Below, in pieces: positions 1 through 11,103 of a stretch of DNA of 55,258 nucleotides. The number at the start of each line of letters is the position of its first letter. Position 1 is the first letter of the stretch. Under the pieces are notes generated by a model. That model searched no databases, was not told the origin of the DNA, and saw only the letters and a program-made list of their open reading frames with translations. The stretch covers positions 1 to 55,258 of the forward strand of contig NW_023501153.1 of assembly GCF_014066305.1 (NCBI RefSeq), written 5' to 3'. The stretch is from Letharia columbiana (Eukaryota > Ascomycota > Lecanoromycetes > Lecanorales > Parmeliaceae). Position numbers and translations under genes: made by a program.

Positions 1-920
1 TAATGGGCGCTCTAGCATGGACCTACCGCGCGCAATCGCGCTTCCAAGAAGCCGAAGAACTTGACCGCAAAGCGCTACTCCGCCGACTTGAGATCCTAGG
101 ACCTGACCATCCAAAAACCCAACTTTCAATGACGAAACTTGCCGAAAACTGTGGCCTCCTAGGTGATTGGGAACGAGCGGGAGAGCTGCAGCGAGAGGTT
201 GTGGAGGCGAAGCAACGAACGTTTGGTGCGCATCATGGTAGCACCAAGCGCGCGAGAAGATATTTAAAACTTGTGGAAGCTGCCTTAAAGGATGAGGGGA
301 ATGAGCTAGCTGCGGTTCAGTGGTTGACGAAAGGTGGTGGGAGAGAATCGACCAGGATGTCTAGAGGTAATCACAGTGAAAGCGCTAAAACGAGCAGTCA
401 CGGCTACCACGACTCGGTAGTGCATAGCAGAAATGGCTCCACCGTGTCCGTGCCTTGCTTTTCAAGTATGACACCTGTCACGTCACCAGGCGCTCAGAGA
501 CATTCTCACGCCCCCAGCCCATCCGACCCCGACCTCCAGGATGCCCGTAACGAAGTCACCCGCACGTTGCAAGCAATCAAAGAAGCTCAAGCGCAGTTAG
601 CGCGCCTGAACCGAGATCTGGCGCAACATGTCCAAGAATTCGCTCGTGGCAACAGGACGGTAAGATCCGCAGAATTTGAGATCCTACGATATGATCACAG
701 AGACCAGGTATACGCCAACATGAGAAAAGCTCAAACGGAGCATGAAGGGGCGAAGGAGCGTCTTATGAGACTTGGAATGGCCGGATACAATGAAAGTGAA
801 GGTGCAAAACGTGATGGGCATTCAGCCTCTTCATTAACGCCGCGAACAGCAATGCGACCTAACAGCGCGGACAGCCTAGATACCCTTGTTGAGCCTCAAC
901 CTTCGCTACAGGCATCATGA
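1..920 (+). CDS. TPR-repeat protein, C-terminal part (5' end outside window)
   Basis: The frame is already open at the window edge. The first visible Met (base 3) lies inside a tetratricopeptide repeat, so the true start is upstream. The first 95 or so visible residues hold two to three repeats of the kinesin-light-chain-like type (motifs ALAWTYRAQSRFQEAEEL, LGPDHPKT, then a second helix pair with GDWERAGELQREVVE). In fungi these arrays often form the C-terminus of NB-ARC or NACHT STAND receptors, but the nucleotide-binding part is not in the window, so that link is inference. A low-complexity Ser/His-rich linker (about residues 115-175) follows. Next comes a probable coiled coil (about residues 178-260, Leu/Gln/Arg-rich with heptad spacing), then a polar tail ending at TGA 918-920. 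The role is likely protein-protein interaction. The exact parent family is not determinable from this fragment. Confidence 0.75.
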   Translation, partial: MGALAWTYRAQSRFQEAEELDRKALLRRLEILGPDHPKTQLSMTKLAENCGLLGDWERAGELQREVVEAKQRTFGAHHGSTKRARRYLKLVEAALKDEGNELAAVQWLTKGGGRESTRMSRGNHSESAKTSSHGYHDSVVHSRNGSTVSVPCFSSMTPVTSPGAQRHSHAPSPSDPDLQDARNEVTRTLQAIKEAQAQLARLNRDLAQHVQEFARGNRTVRSAEFEILRYDHRDQVYANMRKAQTEHEGAKERLMRLGMAGYNESEGAKRDGHSASSLTPRTAMRPNSADSLDTLVEPQPSLQAS

Positions 921-3057
921 TGGGTCGAGCCGATGCCCTACGAGATCAGTCATCGAGCAAATACTGAGAAATATCACAATAGAGCAAACACATCTTGCCA
1001 GCTACTACTTGATGAGGCAGAATAAAGCCCAGAATTCCAGCTCTATGAGGAACACAGAAATCCAATGGGGGCATGGTGTGGAATTGGAATTCTTCCGAGG
1101 TTTGCGCTAGTGCAGCGTTGCCTCACCTACAGCCCTATGTCTTAGCAAAAACCACTCGAAATGTGTAACGAACCCAGTTGTATATAAGCCCCAAAACAGT
1201 CTTTCGGTTGTGGATCCTAATGTCCCAGATACCATGGCCGATGACGAGCCAAATTCCTAATGCCCGCGAACGAGCGAAGAAACTCCATACCAGGCATACC
1301 CTTGGGGGCGTCTTAGATGTGCTCACGACGAACGTCAGCTCGGAGTATCGTGACAGTCGTCTCCACGTAGCCATGAACCATCACCACTATCGATGCAAAT
1401 CCAGTCCTCGATATCGGAACCAAAAAACCCCCATAAAACACTGACAGCATAGCGATAATAGGACGAGATGGAGCTGGTATTTTATTCTGTCAGGAAGGAA
1501 CTAAATTAACAACCCGGTCGTTTGACCCGAAAGAAAACACCATTCGGGAGCAGGCAGATAAAGGACAAAGGACCTCCCCGCCCTTGATCTCGAGCCTACG
1601 CACTCGATCTTAAGTACGCGGATGCAAAGATGCAAGGGTTCAGGAAATCTCGATCCACTGCTCCATTCCGCTCTCGATACTGTACATGCACCTCTGATAT
1701 CCCGGACTCATACGTTCCCACTCAGTGAACCTCATGTCTCTACTCCGTGCATGCGTGACTCGGGCTGTGCGGTATCTTTTATTTTCCGACGCAGCCCAAG
1801 ACCACGAGACGAGGGTGCGCGGCGAGTAAGAGCCCAGCTGTCCATGAGGTCCTCCCGTGCGTCCTTGCACCCATCCGTGTGGGAACGCCGAAGAAATGGC
1901 AACGGACCGGCCTCGGATATAAAAACGGTGGGGAGACCGAGACGTCCGTGTCATTGTCAGCGTTTTGCCATCTCACGAAACGTTCGTCGGGAGAACCGTA
2001 TCCCGCCCTCTCCTTCTCCTTTTTCTTCGCGGCTGTGGATCGATCCGCTTAGGTCCAGGCTTTCTCGACTGGCATCCAAGCCGTAGATGGGCGCTCGTGA
2101 AAAATCCAACCGACACTTCACCCCGATACCCTAGTGCCCCCCCGCCCTCCAATGCTCCTTTCTCCCCACGCGTCCATGATCCAGAAACGTGGCCCCGGAG
2201 AATTTGCCGCTCCAAGTCCTCTCACCTTTGGAACCTCCCTTTCTAGCATCTCCAACCGAGCCATCGCGAAGCCAACACCCCTTGCCTCCATGACCGTAAT
2301 CCCCACCTTCCCCACGAGCGCTTCGGTAGCTGTACCCTTACCTCGTCAGCATCCTTAACGATCCCACCGCCAACAAGAACCGACCTTGTGGCAGAAATTC
2401 CCAGACGGGTCTGTGACATATCGTCCACCGAATTGGACGGAGACGGTATCGGGAGGGCGATCCCATGAGAGTCAATCGGGTGTCAACAATGTCCGGGACG
2501 CGGGCTTTGGTTTCGGTTTCCGGCGAGCTTACGGATATCGCGTTCAGGAAGGGAATAGGTTCGAGGTGTCAACGAGGCAAGTCTCGAAGCGGGCGCTCGC
2601 GTCTGTCTGGCGGGCTGTAATTAGATGTTTGTGTCAGCCGGTGGGACGTCGGTGGGATGGTGAAGTTTCCCTTTCTTTCGGAACTCTCGCTGCCGTATTG
2701 ATCTTGTGGAGAGGAGGATGGACCGGCTTCACGCGGCACGCGTCCGGCACGGTACATGAGTACGCCGGGCATTTTTCTGGTTGGAATGGTGTGGTGCTGA
2801 GTGGAAGGTGTGATGCTGAGTGGAGGGGTGATTGTCTGGAGCGAGGGAAAGAACCGGAGCAAGCTGATGTTGCACGAGTGTACATGAATCAGGGCAGATG
2901 ATCAAGATTTTTGGAAGCGAGGTTTGGTTTTGAAAATACAGGAAATACGATAAAAGTTGAATGCACGGAAGAGGGAGGACAGCTTCAATGGAAGCGTGCT
3001 TATCCGCATCGATCCTTCAGATGCACTCTTCATCGTTCACACACAGCCAAAGATCCC
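921..3057. other. Intergenic stretch, no convincing gene
   Basis: About 2.1 kb of normal base composition. Several frames stay open for 60-170 codons on both strands. None shows a recognisable domain, a consistent start context or splice signals that join them. The most protein-like patch is on the minus strand at about 2,118-2,428. There, two frames meet near a GTAAGG-type donor and read a Gly-rich segment followed by a hydrophobic/Glu-rich one. I could not name a family, so it is left uncalled. It may be another decayed gene, like the oxidase relic just to the right. Confidence 0.5.
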
Positions 3058-4295
3058 TCAACCAACCAACCTCACAGCCTCCCGCGCGCAACCCCCCAAC
3101 GAACCCGGTAACCCACCGCCTCCATGCCCGTAATCATGCACCACCTTCAAATCCATCAATGTCCTCAGCTACTACCCTCACTCCTCACAGGCCTCAACCC
3201 TACTCCACTCCACGCCTCACAAAACACACTGCCTCAACGCCCTTACCGTTCCGTGAGACTGGGATTGAGAGTCCAGACAGAGCGCGCTGCATGACACGCC
3301 GTCCCAGCTTGAGATCCTGATTCCGAGTCCCAGTTATCAGGTTGATAGGTACTATACGCACCGGCCACAGGTCGTGGAATGATACAAGCATCGGCATCCT
3401 CCGTCCCGCTTGCGCCTGCAAAGCGCCATCGACGTATCATATCAGGATGCTGCCTCACCAGCACCACCCATGCTCCGGCTGCGAAAGGATACATCCTTGG
3501 CGAACCACGGCCGCCTAGCTTCAGGGGACCGGGACCCGTGCGGTTGACGAGCAAGCCCGGGGATTGGCCAGCGTGGTGGAGGGAGGCGGCGTGCGAAATG
3601 GTTGGATACGATGGCACGGGTGGAAGCGACGCCGGCCTTTGGACACTGTGGGATCGGGTAGGGGAGGTGGATGGTGGGGTCTGATCTTATGATGACGGTG
3701 GTGAAGCCGAGTGAGGTGGCGACGTCGGAAGGAAGCGAGGAGTTTGTGACGTTGTACTGCGGAGACTTCAATTGACATGTGCGTATATACTACGTTGACG
3801 GTGGTTGCGGGTGAGAGGTCGATGCCCACGTTTGACAAAGCATCCACGAACCTCGGCGCTTTTGAACCAGGTTTGAGGAATTGGTCCACAGTCCGATGGT
3901 CGTGACGGGTGTACATTGTAGCATCTAGAAACACGACGTTGATATGAGTCGCTTCCTCTCAAATTGGGAAAATCCTTCAGGGCACCTACTCTGGAATGCA
4001 ACCCCAGCTTCAGACACATCCTCCGCTAGCCTGCTGAACTCGTGCCAAGTATCTGTATCATACTTCTGAGCTTGTTCACACTTCTCCGAGAATCGATAAT
4101 CTTTTCAGCACTCAAAAGCTATCCCAAACGATTATTTGGAGATATCACTTATGGAAGAATAGCAACCCCAGCCCAAGGGGACGCATACTCGGCGTCAGAG
4201 CCCCCAGCCATATGCTTTGCTACGACTGTGATGGAGTATTTTGGATTCTTGGAAAGTTCGAGAGCGGTGCTCAGGCCCGAGACGCCAGCTCTAGG
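3058..4295 (-). pseudogene. Decayed D-amino-acid oxidase
   Basis: Four minus-strand pieces in different frames read, in the right order, as a FAD-dependent D-amino-acid oxidase (oxidative deamination of D-amino acids; usually peroxisomal, about 340-370 residues). Piece 1 (about 4,295-4,152) is the N-terminal dinucleotide-binding fold: GVSGLSTALELSKNP, then ITVVAKHM and EYASPWAG. Piece 2 (about 3,950-3,800) reads like the middle domain (YTRHDHRTVDQFLKPG). Piece 3 (about 3,554-3,320) contains LLVNRTGPGPLKLGG, MYPFAAGAWVVLV, SGTEDADA and the NWDSE motif. Piece 4 (about 3,160-3,058) contains DIDGFE, then in another frame VVHDYGHGG, close to the family signature, and REAVRLVG before a stop. The first Gly of GxGxxG is Arg, and at least three frameshifts and several stops intervene. 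CpA/TpG is not depleted, so decay was by indels and drift rather than RIP. Introns could explain one break but not all. Confidence 0.82.
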
Positions 4296-5185
4296 CGCGC
4301 ATTGTGAATGTTGAGGACAGCACAACTGGAATTGACGGTGGAACAAACCCAAGAACCACGATGTTGTGTTTGCCCATTGTATGTAGCTGACTTCCAAGCA
4401 CGCATTCCTTCCCACGGAGCGATTCTTGAAAGCACAAGTGCGGAAGAGTAAAGTGGATTTACTTCCGAAAGGCAATCGTATGTCGTGGAGTAGATGGAGA
4501 AACTCCTTTGGATGAAAAACCGTCGTATATCATTTTCCGAGTGCACCTTCTTGCTTTTTTCCGGCAACGAGGAACAAGACAATGTTATGGCGTCTCTTCT
4601 ATGTATGCCTTCTTCATGATTGGGTTGACGAGCCCACGCTGGCGTCAAGACCTTTTGTCCGACGGTTAGCAAGGGGATGCAGATCCAACGGAATACAAAG
4701 ACTCCGCCGCTCGGGATGATCGCGCCACGTGCTGTTGTTCTCGATTTGGACAGCGAGTCACCATCCGCGATAGTATGCTCCATGGCCGCTGTCCATACTC
4801 AATCTTGGGAATGTCAAACGCAAAAGACGGCGTCCCGGACAGGTCCAGGAGCAGGTTGGGCGAACACGCTAAATCCCATAAGGCTGTGAGCCTTTTCCCC
4901 CCTACCACCAGCTACATTAGATTCGAAACCAAAAATGGTAGCCTGAAAAGCGCAGTCAAAGGCTTCGGGAAAAGTTGCAAAGGTATGTACTCTGTTGATG
5001 ACAAGACAGTACAACTATCTCTTTATGTAGAAGGGTAGAAAACGATAGACGTTAGACAAGTGAACGTCTACCCTGAAAGCTGATCGGACCTCTCATTATC
5101 AGACACATTCTGAGATCCAATCTCCAACGCATCAGAGAAATCCTTTCCAAGCGCACTTATCGATTACCATATACCACGCATAGCC
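4296..5185. other. Intergenic stretch between oxidase relic and next gene
   Basis: About 0.9 kb of normal composition. This would have been the upstream region of the D-amino-acid oxidase and the 3' flank of the next minus-strand gene. Open frames on both strands (for example minus 4,783-4,296) carry no recognised motif. I see no tRNA, no obvious promoter element and no repeat. Confidence 0.5.
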
Positions 5186-6228
5186 CTATTGCCCTTTGCA
5201 GCCCTCTCCGCATCCTGACCTTGATTGCTTGTCCTGGTACCTATGCTTCCCTGTCTGCGGCTGCTTCTTTTTGGGAGTGAGCTTTGGAACAGCATCCTTG
5301 TGCACTGCGATATTGCCCCACACAACAAAGTCAGGGTGACCTTCGATCCTGCGAACCTTGCTCTCATTAGTCCAGCTGTGGAAATTCGCCTTCTGCTCAG
5401 TCACGGCTTCTTCGTAGGACTTGCCGCTGAAGATCTGTGTTGCGAACCGAAAAGTACTGGCTGGTAGGCGGAAGTAGCAAGGCGTAAGGCGCAACCTTAG
5501 GGAAACGATGTCGTGGGGTGTTAGAGGTGCTGAAAGAGGCTCTGCTTCTGGCAGATCCTCAGGTTCCATCGCCGAAAAGCCGTATCGTTCTAGCCTTCTT
5601 GCTCTTCTTACATTCACGGACTTCTGTGCTTCTCTCATCTGCCTCATCACGTTCTCTCGCTCGAAGATGACCAAGGCTCTAGTAGCAGCAGCAATACATC
5701 GCGCATGTCGTGGCTTTGACCATTCCTCATACTCAAGCCAGAGTCCGGCCCAGAATGTATCTTTGTTACGCTTGGCTAGACTTTGGACATGGGCTTTCTG
5801 CTGTGTCTGATCGAGCGTTTTGAACCACAGACGCCATTCTGCGGACTTTGAGGCGGCGATAGATGCCTCCCACCTTTGTTGTATAGCGCCCGGAAGACAG
5901 ATTTCTTCCAAGGCGCGGAAGGGTAACAGAGGATATGATTCTTTCATGCCAGGCTCGAGTTGGCTGTTAGTCGTGGCAACCTCGAAGTCAGGTACAAAGA
6001 CGGCTTGCTCGAAATTTCTCGATTGCTGGTCACTTGAAATGGCATATCTAGCACGATCAAGAACGAAGGGTGCTGCTCTCTCATTAGCATACCATTGAAA
6101 GTATACCATCTCTGCTGTGCAGGGCTCTTACGCTCTTGCATCCACATGAACGCACCTACCGTCATCCCCAACGCCCATTCCGAGTCCAGTCGCCACGGCC
6201 TTCCTCGTAGGTCCAACCGCGGGTCCAT
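5186..6228 (-). CDS. Uncharacterised fungal protein, about 330 aa, one probable intron
   Basis: The main exon (6,109-5,186, stop at 5,188-5,186) encodes 307 residues with no family I recognise. It is soluble-looking, with a Trp/Arg-rich N-terminal half (VYFQWYANERAAPF, WLEYEEWSK), a basic helix (REAQKSVNVRRARRLERYG), an acidic-proline stretch (MEPEDLPEAEPLSAPL) and a Lys/Gln-rich tail. A convincing N-terminus lies in another frame from ATG at 6,228 (MDPRLDLRGRPWRLDSEWAL). A GT(AGGT)...(CAGAG)AG intron at 6,159-6,110 (50 nt, phase 0) joins 23 codons to the main exon, giving 330 residues. The intron lacks a clear CTAAC branch site. The unspliced peptide (VGAFMWMQERKSPAQQRW) also looks natural, so the alternative is a real frameshift near 6,109. 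No membrane segment or signal peptide is evident. Confidence 0.6.
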
Positions 6229-6909
6229 CTTCGTAAAAGACTTAGCTGATGATCTTTGTTGAGATTCGCTGGACGTTACTTGGCATATGCAGTGTGAAGG
6301 CCTGATGTTGGCGTAAGCGTGGTTAAATTTCTTGTATGATTGTGGTGTCGTCTGATGGCCTAGTGGGCGAGTAGACAGTCTGTGCAAGCCTAGCTATGTA
6401 AAGGTTCGGGCGCGTTAGTCGACGTAGAAAGCAATAATCATTGGGTGTTCTCTCAGTAAGAGAGCGGGCAACGAGGATTCACCCCAAATATCATTTGAAA
6501 GAGAGAAACACCAATCAAAACAGTGACGGTTGCAACGAAAAATTTCATCAAAAGGCTGTGGTGGGTAAGTCTGTAATTAGTAAAACGTTGGGGAGGACGA
6601 AATGATGTCGAGATTGCGAGGAGTAGATATCCATCGTGGCTGTGAGTGGGCCGACGAGGAAAGCGCGACCTTTCGGAAACTTACCCTCGAGCGCGCACCC
6701 TTCATATCGACGTTCAAACAGTAAGAGGTACTGGAAGGGTCATCCAGTGCTCCCCGAATAGGAGTAAGAACTATGATTAAAAATGAGGGTAAGCCTCGGA
6801 AAGGGTATTTAAAAGCAGCACCTTTGACGACTATTAGAGAATGAGCGTTTCTATCATTCGAAGACTTCCGTCTAAAAGATTGGAACAGTCCAGCATCTCG
6901 ACTTATTGC
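6229..6909. other. Intergenic region upstream of the 330-aa gene
   Basis: This 0.7-kb stretch lies between two genes both read on the minus strand, so it should hold the 3' flank of the 490-aa gene and the promoter of the 330-aa gene. I see no domain-bearing frame, no RNA gene and no clear TATA box. Composition is ordinary. Confidence 0.5.
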
Positions 6910-8584
6910 TCAGAAGGCAACACCAACACTGGCTACTTGGGGCGGTAATGGCGTCTTCTCGACATCGAAGCTGGCTCCTCGACCACCACCAAGAGTCCAG
7001 GACGAAGACATCGAGCTTTGTTTCGTATGAGGTCGGGGACTGGGAAAGGACCATGGGCTGTTGAGTTCTGTTGGGCCAGAAATATCGTACATGCTCAATG
7101 ACGTAGATGAGCGTTCAACTGTTGGAAGCGCTGGCAGGGCCTTCAGAATCCACTGAGAGAAACGATCCCGAAAGGATGAATGGGTATTGCCTGAAATGGT
7201 TGTAGTCACTATTGGTCTCTCATTCATTGCGGTGTCTGGGCGAAATGGGTCGAGGAGAGGCGTCGGGGGATTCAACAACGTCGAGCTTCCGGAAGATGAT
7301 CTCGCCTTGGACATAACAGGCACTTCTGCATGGGCATCGCGCTGGATCGACTCTTGCAATTGAAGCGGTTGTTCATCATAGGGCGAACTGTCGGTGTTGT
7401 CGTCCCGATCGGAGATAGGAGACAGAGGCATCTGCTCACCGGGTCTTGGCGATAAAGGCGATATTTCCTCTTGGATGGTAGCGCAATTGGGTAAGCGTGC
7501 CTCTAATGACTGTCGTTCTTCCAGGTGCGTCCGCAGCCGCAGACTCTGCTCACTAGCTCTTCGATAAATTGTGTAGGAGGGCTCAGAGTTGGATCGAATG
7601 GCAGGAGGTGGAGGCTGGGGTGAATGGGCGTCCCTGGCATCCAAAGCATCTAAGAAGTCCTGTGCACTTCGAGTAGTCATGAAGCTCGGTCTGCGCTCAA
7701 TAGACTTTGACCGTAGGTGATCGATGGATCGCGACTTTGTGGGACCACCGACCCAGTTCAATGTAAATTGGCTGTCCATGCTGAATCGTGATGCATCTAG
7801 AGAGGACGTCCTTGAAGGTACTGGCTTCCTCGGGATTGAGAAAGAGCTTGAAGGGTGTCGGAGTAGCATGGAGTCTGATCGTGACTTGACGAGTGCTTGC
7901 ACAGGTCGTTCCACTGTCACATCCTCCACCTTGTCAGCTCCATCTTCCCAGAATATTGGCAGGTCGGGAAGCTCATTGCCGGGCAGGTAAATGCTCAGTT
8001 GTAGGGGTCGAAATGCTGGGCTTCGCCTTAGGGGAGATACACGTCCGCTCTGGACCCTCCTGAACTCGGACGGGGCGCCGATCGTTGGCCGACGGGGTGC
8101 GCTGCGTCTACTTGTGAAGCTCATCCTGCTCAAGGATCTTGAGGTCCGAAGACGGCTTTCGGATAGCCATGCGGACTGACGTAGAGAGCTTAAGGGGCGG
8201 TGGGATGTAGATTGCTGGTAGGAGGATCGAGGTGTCGCATGTGCTTGGTCGAGATTGTATTCCGGTGGATGATGTGGCGTAGGTTGTTCGTGGCAGACTT
8301 CAGTGTGATTACCAACAGCTAGTGGTGTCAGGTTAGCGAGGTGTTGCTATATACGATTGATCAATGGTGGAAGACCCACTTATGCCGGGAGCCGCTGGCT
8401 CAGGCTTGTCCCCGCCGTCCTGCGGCTTTAGAAAGCAAGATGAAATGGAAGTGGCCAGCCAAGTTAAATGCACCAACTCCAAACAGTCACTCAAGCTCTC
8501 CATTACTACACCCTCATTACCTGTATTGACAGACCCAAGAGCTTGGAAAGGAGGTGAGTAGGAATGGAGGCGGAGAGCCGTCAT
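6910..8584 (-). CDS. Ser/Pro-rich, probably disordered fungal protein, 490 aa, two exons
   Basis: Exon 1 is 8,584-8,521, starting at an ATG (MTALRLHSYSPPFQALG). The intron is 8,520-8,319 (202 nt): donor GTAATG, branch site GCTAAC, acceptor CACTAG. Exon 2 is 8,318-6,910. Exon 1 ends one base into a codon and exon 2 supplies two, so the frames join exactly (codon GCT), giving 491 codons including the stop. Exon 2 stays open to the acceptor with no ATG until 8,124, which argues for the spliced start. The protein is rich in Ser, Pro and Arg, with many SP, RSxS and PPPP motifs that could be phosphorylation or SH3-type sites. One ordered-looking block (RPLQLSIYLPGNELPDLPIFW, about residues 130-150) may be a conserved short motif. 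A second lies near RDRFSQWILKALPALP. There is no catalytic domain or membrane segment. Function is unknown. A signalling or cytoskeletal adaptor is only a guess. Confidence 0.78.
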
Positions 8585-9289
8585 ATACGAGGAGCTGGAA
8601 ATTTGAAACCGCACATCGTTTCTGATGTGGGAGCACAAAGGCACATATGAGACGATTGCTCTCCATGGACAATCCAAGACGAGTCACGCACGCAGAGAGG
8701 GCGCCAATGAGGTCGAGCCCAAATTACGGCACAGGTATAGTAGAGGTCAGTATTGGACGGGCAAGAGGGTTCAATATAGCTTGAAATGATTGCGGCCATT
8801 CATGAGCGGTAAGCAGGGTTAGATGTGGTGAGCTTTCGGAGGTGTCACCAACAAGCATGGGATCCTGAAGTATGATTGGTTTCTCATCAACAGTCGTGGG
8901 CGCTTACGGAATAAGGGCCTTCGGTATGACCATGTCTGATAGTAATGAGAAGCTAAGGCAGGGACCAAAGATGGAGCTGGCAAAGTAGGTAGGTAGTCGC
9001 AAGGCTGGACGAATCTGTCTTTCCATAACGATGCATTCATGATTTGGTGAGACGCTCAATGTTTGGAAAGTTGGGGTTCATGGATATGGTGGACGACTGG
9101 TGGTTCATATTGACATTTGACACACCCTCAGAGGTCAATGATCCTCCGATCAACCGAAAGCGGGAACTAGGTAGAGTAGAGTAAGCCCGTTCGGTTCCTT
9201 GAGGACGCTAAAGTGCCTACCTTATTCAAGTTCCATTTACCTACCGTACCTACACAAACTTTCGCACAACGCTTATGCTATATTATTGA
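8585..9289. other. Upstream region and boundary of gene space
   Basis: These 0.7 kb contain the presumed promoter of the 490-aa gene and short TAGGTAGGTAG / ACCTACC runs near 8,985 and 9,240. Between about 9,270 and 9,300 the sequence changes abruptly from balanced composition to almost pure A+T with no CpA or TpG. This marks the edge of the RIP-affected block. No gene is supported here. Confidence 0.6.
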
Positions 9290-10845
9290 GCTATAGAAAG
9301 TAGATATACGTATTTAAAGTACTTAGTAAGGTTAATACCTCTTTAATTAGCTTTAAAGAATATCTATATCTTTATAACTATATCGAATAAAGCTAGCTAA
9401 TCTTAATAAAACTATAATAACTATAATTTTAAAAAGTATATATTTATATTAAAGTTATCGATAAATATTATATTAAAAATAATAGATAAAGACTAGAAAT
9501 TACTAATAGACGAAGTAATTACTACTTTTAAAGCGACGATAATATTTATAAAAAGAATAAATAATAAACTTAAAATTTAGATAGTTTTAAACGAAGTATA
9601 TAAACTAGCTATTAACTTAAATAATCGAGATAATATTATAAAGAAAAAGATTATATATATTAAGTATTAAGTAGCTAGTCTAAAAAGTAATATATTAATA
9701 ATTAACTACGTTAGCGTACTAGACCGATCTCTAATATTCTTCTCTATTATCGAAGAAATCTTTATTATATTATTAGTAATATCGAAATAAGATTAAGTAT
9801 TATATAATAAGCTAAATGAGATTATTATAAAGTTATAAGATAAAATAATAAATAAGATATTAAAGAAAAAGATATCGAGCGAGATAATTATAATAATTAA
9901 TAGATATATAAAGAGTATAAATATTATAAGAAAATTTATTAGAATAATTAGAAGGCTAGCGAGTAGCGATATATATATTATAATTATAAATAAAAAGAAG
10001 ATAAATAAATTAAGAAAAAGTAAGAATTAAACTCTAAAGATAAGTAGTAGCGCGAGAGTAATTACTAAAATATATAGTCTTTTACTCTATAAAGTAAGAA
10101 TTAATATATTCGATATTAAAGATATAGCTATAGTAATTAAAAGGATTTAAAATAAGAATATTAATACGCTAAGTCTTAACGTAATATAGCTAAACTAATT
10201 TAACGCGAATAAAGAAGATTATAATAAGAGTTTATTAATTATTAAATTAATATCTCTAGAGAAAGAAAATAGAGTACTAAAAGAAGGTCTAATTATCGAT
10301 TCGAAACTATATAGCTATTACGTTTATAATAAATAGTATAAATCGAAGTAATACTTTATATACTAAAAATATAATTATCTATTAATTATATACTCTAAAA
10401 AGAATTACTTAGTATACGAGAAATACTTAAAGAAGTATTATTATAAAGAATATATAGCCGATACTCGTAAATACCCAGTTTACGAGGGATTATATAAGGC
10501 TTAAAATAAGATATATTTAGTAAAGAAGAGGGAGATAGCGAGAATAAGAATGGCGAGATAATAGATTTCTTTATAATTTATAATAACGAAGGAGGTATCG
10601 GCTAGCTATTAAATAAGTAATTAATTAAATAACTACTTTTAGAATACGTTTAATCGAGGGCGAAATAAGAAATTTTTTTTAAAGCTAATATTTATATACG
10701 ATAAGCTAGTAGATAAAGATAGAATAGTTAGTAGAGAAGAACTTAGAGTATCGAATCTCGAAAGAACTACTATATTAAATCTCCAGTTAAATAAAAGAAG
10801 ATATATTTTTATATTATTAATAAGGGTTTTATTTAGAAATAGATC
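9290..10845 (+). mobile_element. LINE retrotransposon, 5' part with ORF1 zinc knuckles (RIP-killed)
   Basis: At 10,300-10,560 the plus strand reads as three consecutive CCHC-type zinc knuckles once RIP is discounted (Cys and His codons now TAT/TAC Tyr, Trp now TAG). The spacing is as in gag-like ORF1 proteins of I/Tad1-type LINEs, ending in a basic KKREIARIRMAR segment. ORF1 is an RNA-binding nucleocapsid-like protein. The sequence upstream to about 9,290 is probably the rest of ORF1 and the 5' region but is too degraded to delimit. The element is interrupted at 10,845 by a Gypsy element whose target duplication (AGATC, 10,841-10,845 and 27,318-27,322) shows that the LINE resumes at 27,318. 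Confidence 0.72.
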
Positions 10846-11103
10846 TATAAGAGCCGTAAGAGTTTAAAGAGCCTAAATCGAATACAGTTTAGAGCTATAT
10901 TAGATTCGGAAGAACTATTTCTCTAATATAACTATACGACAGTACTAGGCGTATAGTAAAGATGTTAATAATAAAAGTTTAATCTCCCTTACTAACGTGT
11001 TATCTATAAGATATTTTTATTAAATTCTCTAGAATTTAATCTATCTTATATAGTAATAATTAAAATATCGTTACTAAGTTATATATATCTAAACTTTATT
11101 ATA
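10846..11103 (+). repeat. 5' LTR of Gypsy 1
   Basis: A 258-bp direct repeat matching 27,060-27,317 over its full length, with differences that are mostly C/T or G/A. Shared internal landmarks include GAGCCTAAATCGAATA and AGTACTAG(G/A)CGTATAG. It is preceded by AGATC. Confidence 0.92.

Noticed and set aside
886..1110. Plus-strand open frame overlapping the end of the TPR gene
   Set aside because: It overlaps the TPR gene's stop in another frame, has no domain, and is best explained as chance.
2118..2428. Minus-strand Gly-rich segment (SVLVGGGIVKDADE) followed by a second-frame segment (VGKVGITVMEARGVGF)
   Set aside because: Looks somewhat protein-like and could be another relic beside the oxidase, but no family could be named and no start, end or further exon was found.
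2386..2901. Plus-strand open frame of 171 codons
   Set aside because: Composition is not protein-like, there is no recognised motif, and equally long open frames overlap it on the other strand.
8125..8133. TTG start for the 490-aa gene, or ATG at 8,124
   Set aside because: The frame stays open upstream to a strong acceptor and joins in phase to an ATG-bearing exon at 8,584-8,521, so the spliced start is preferred.
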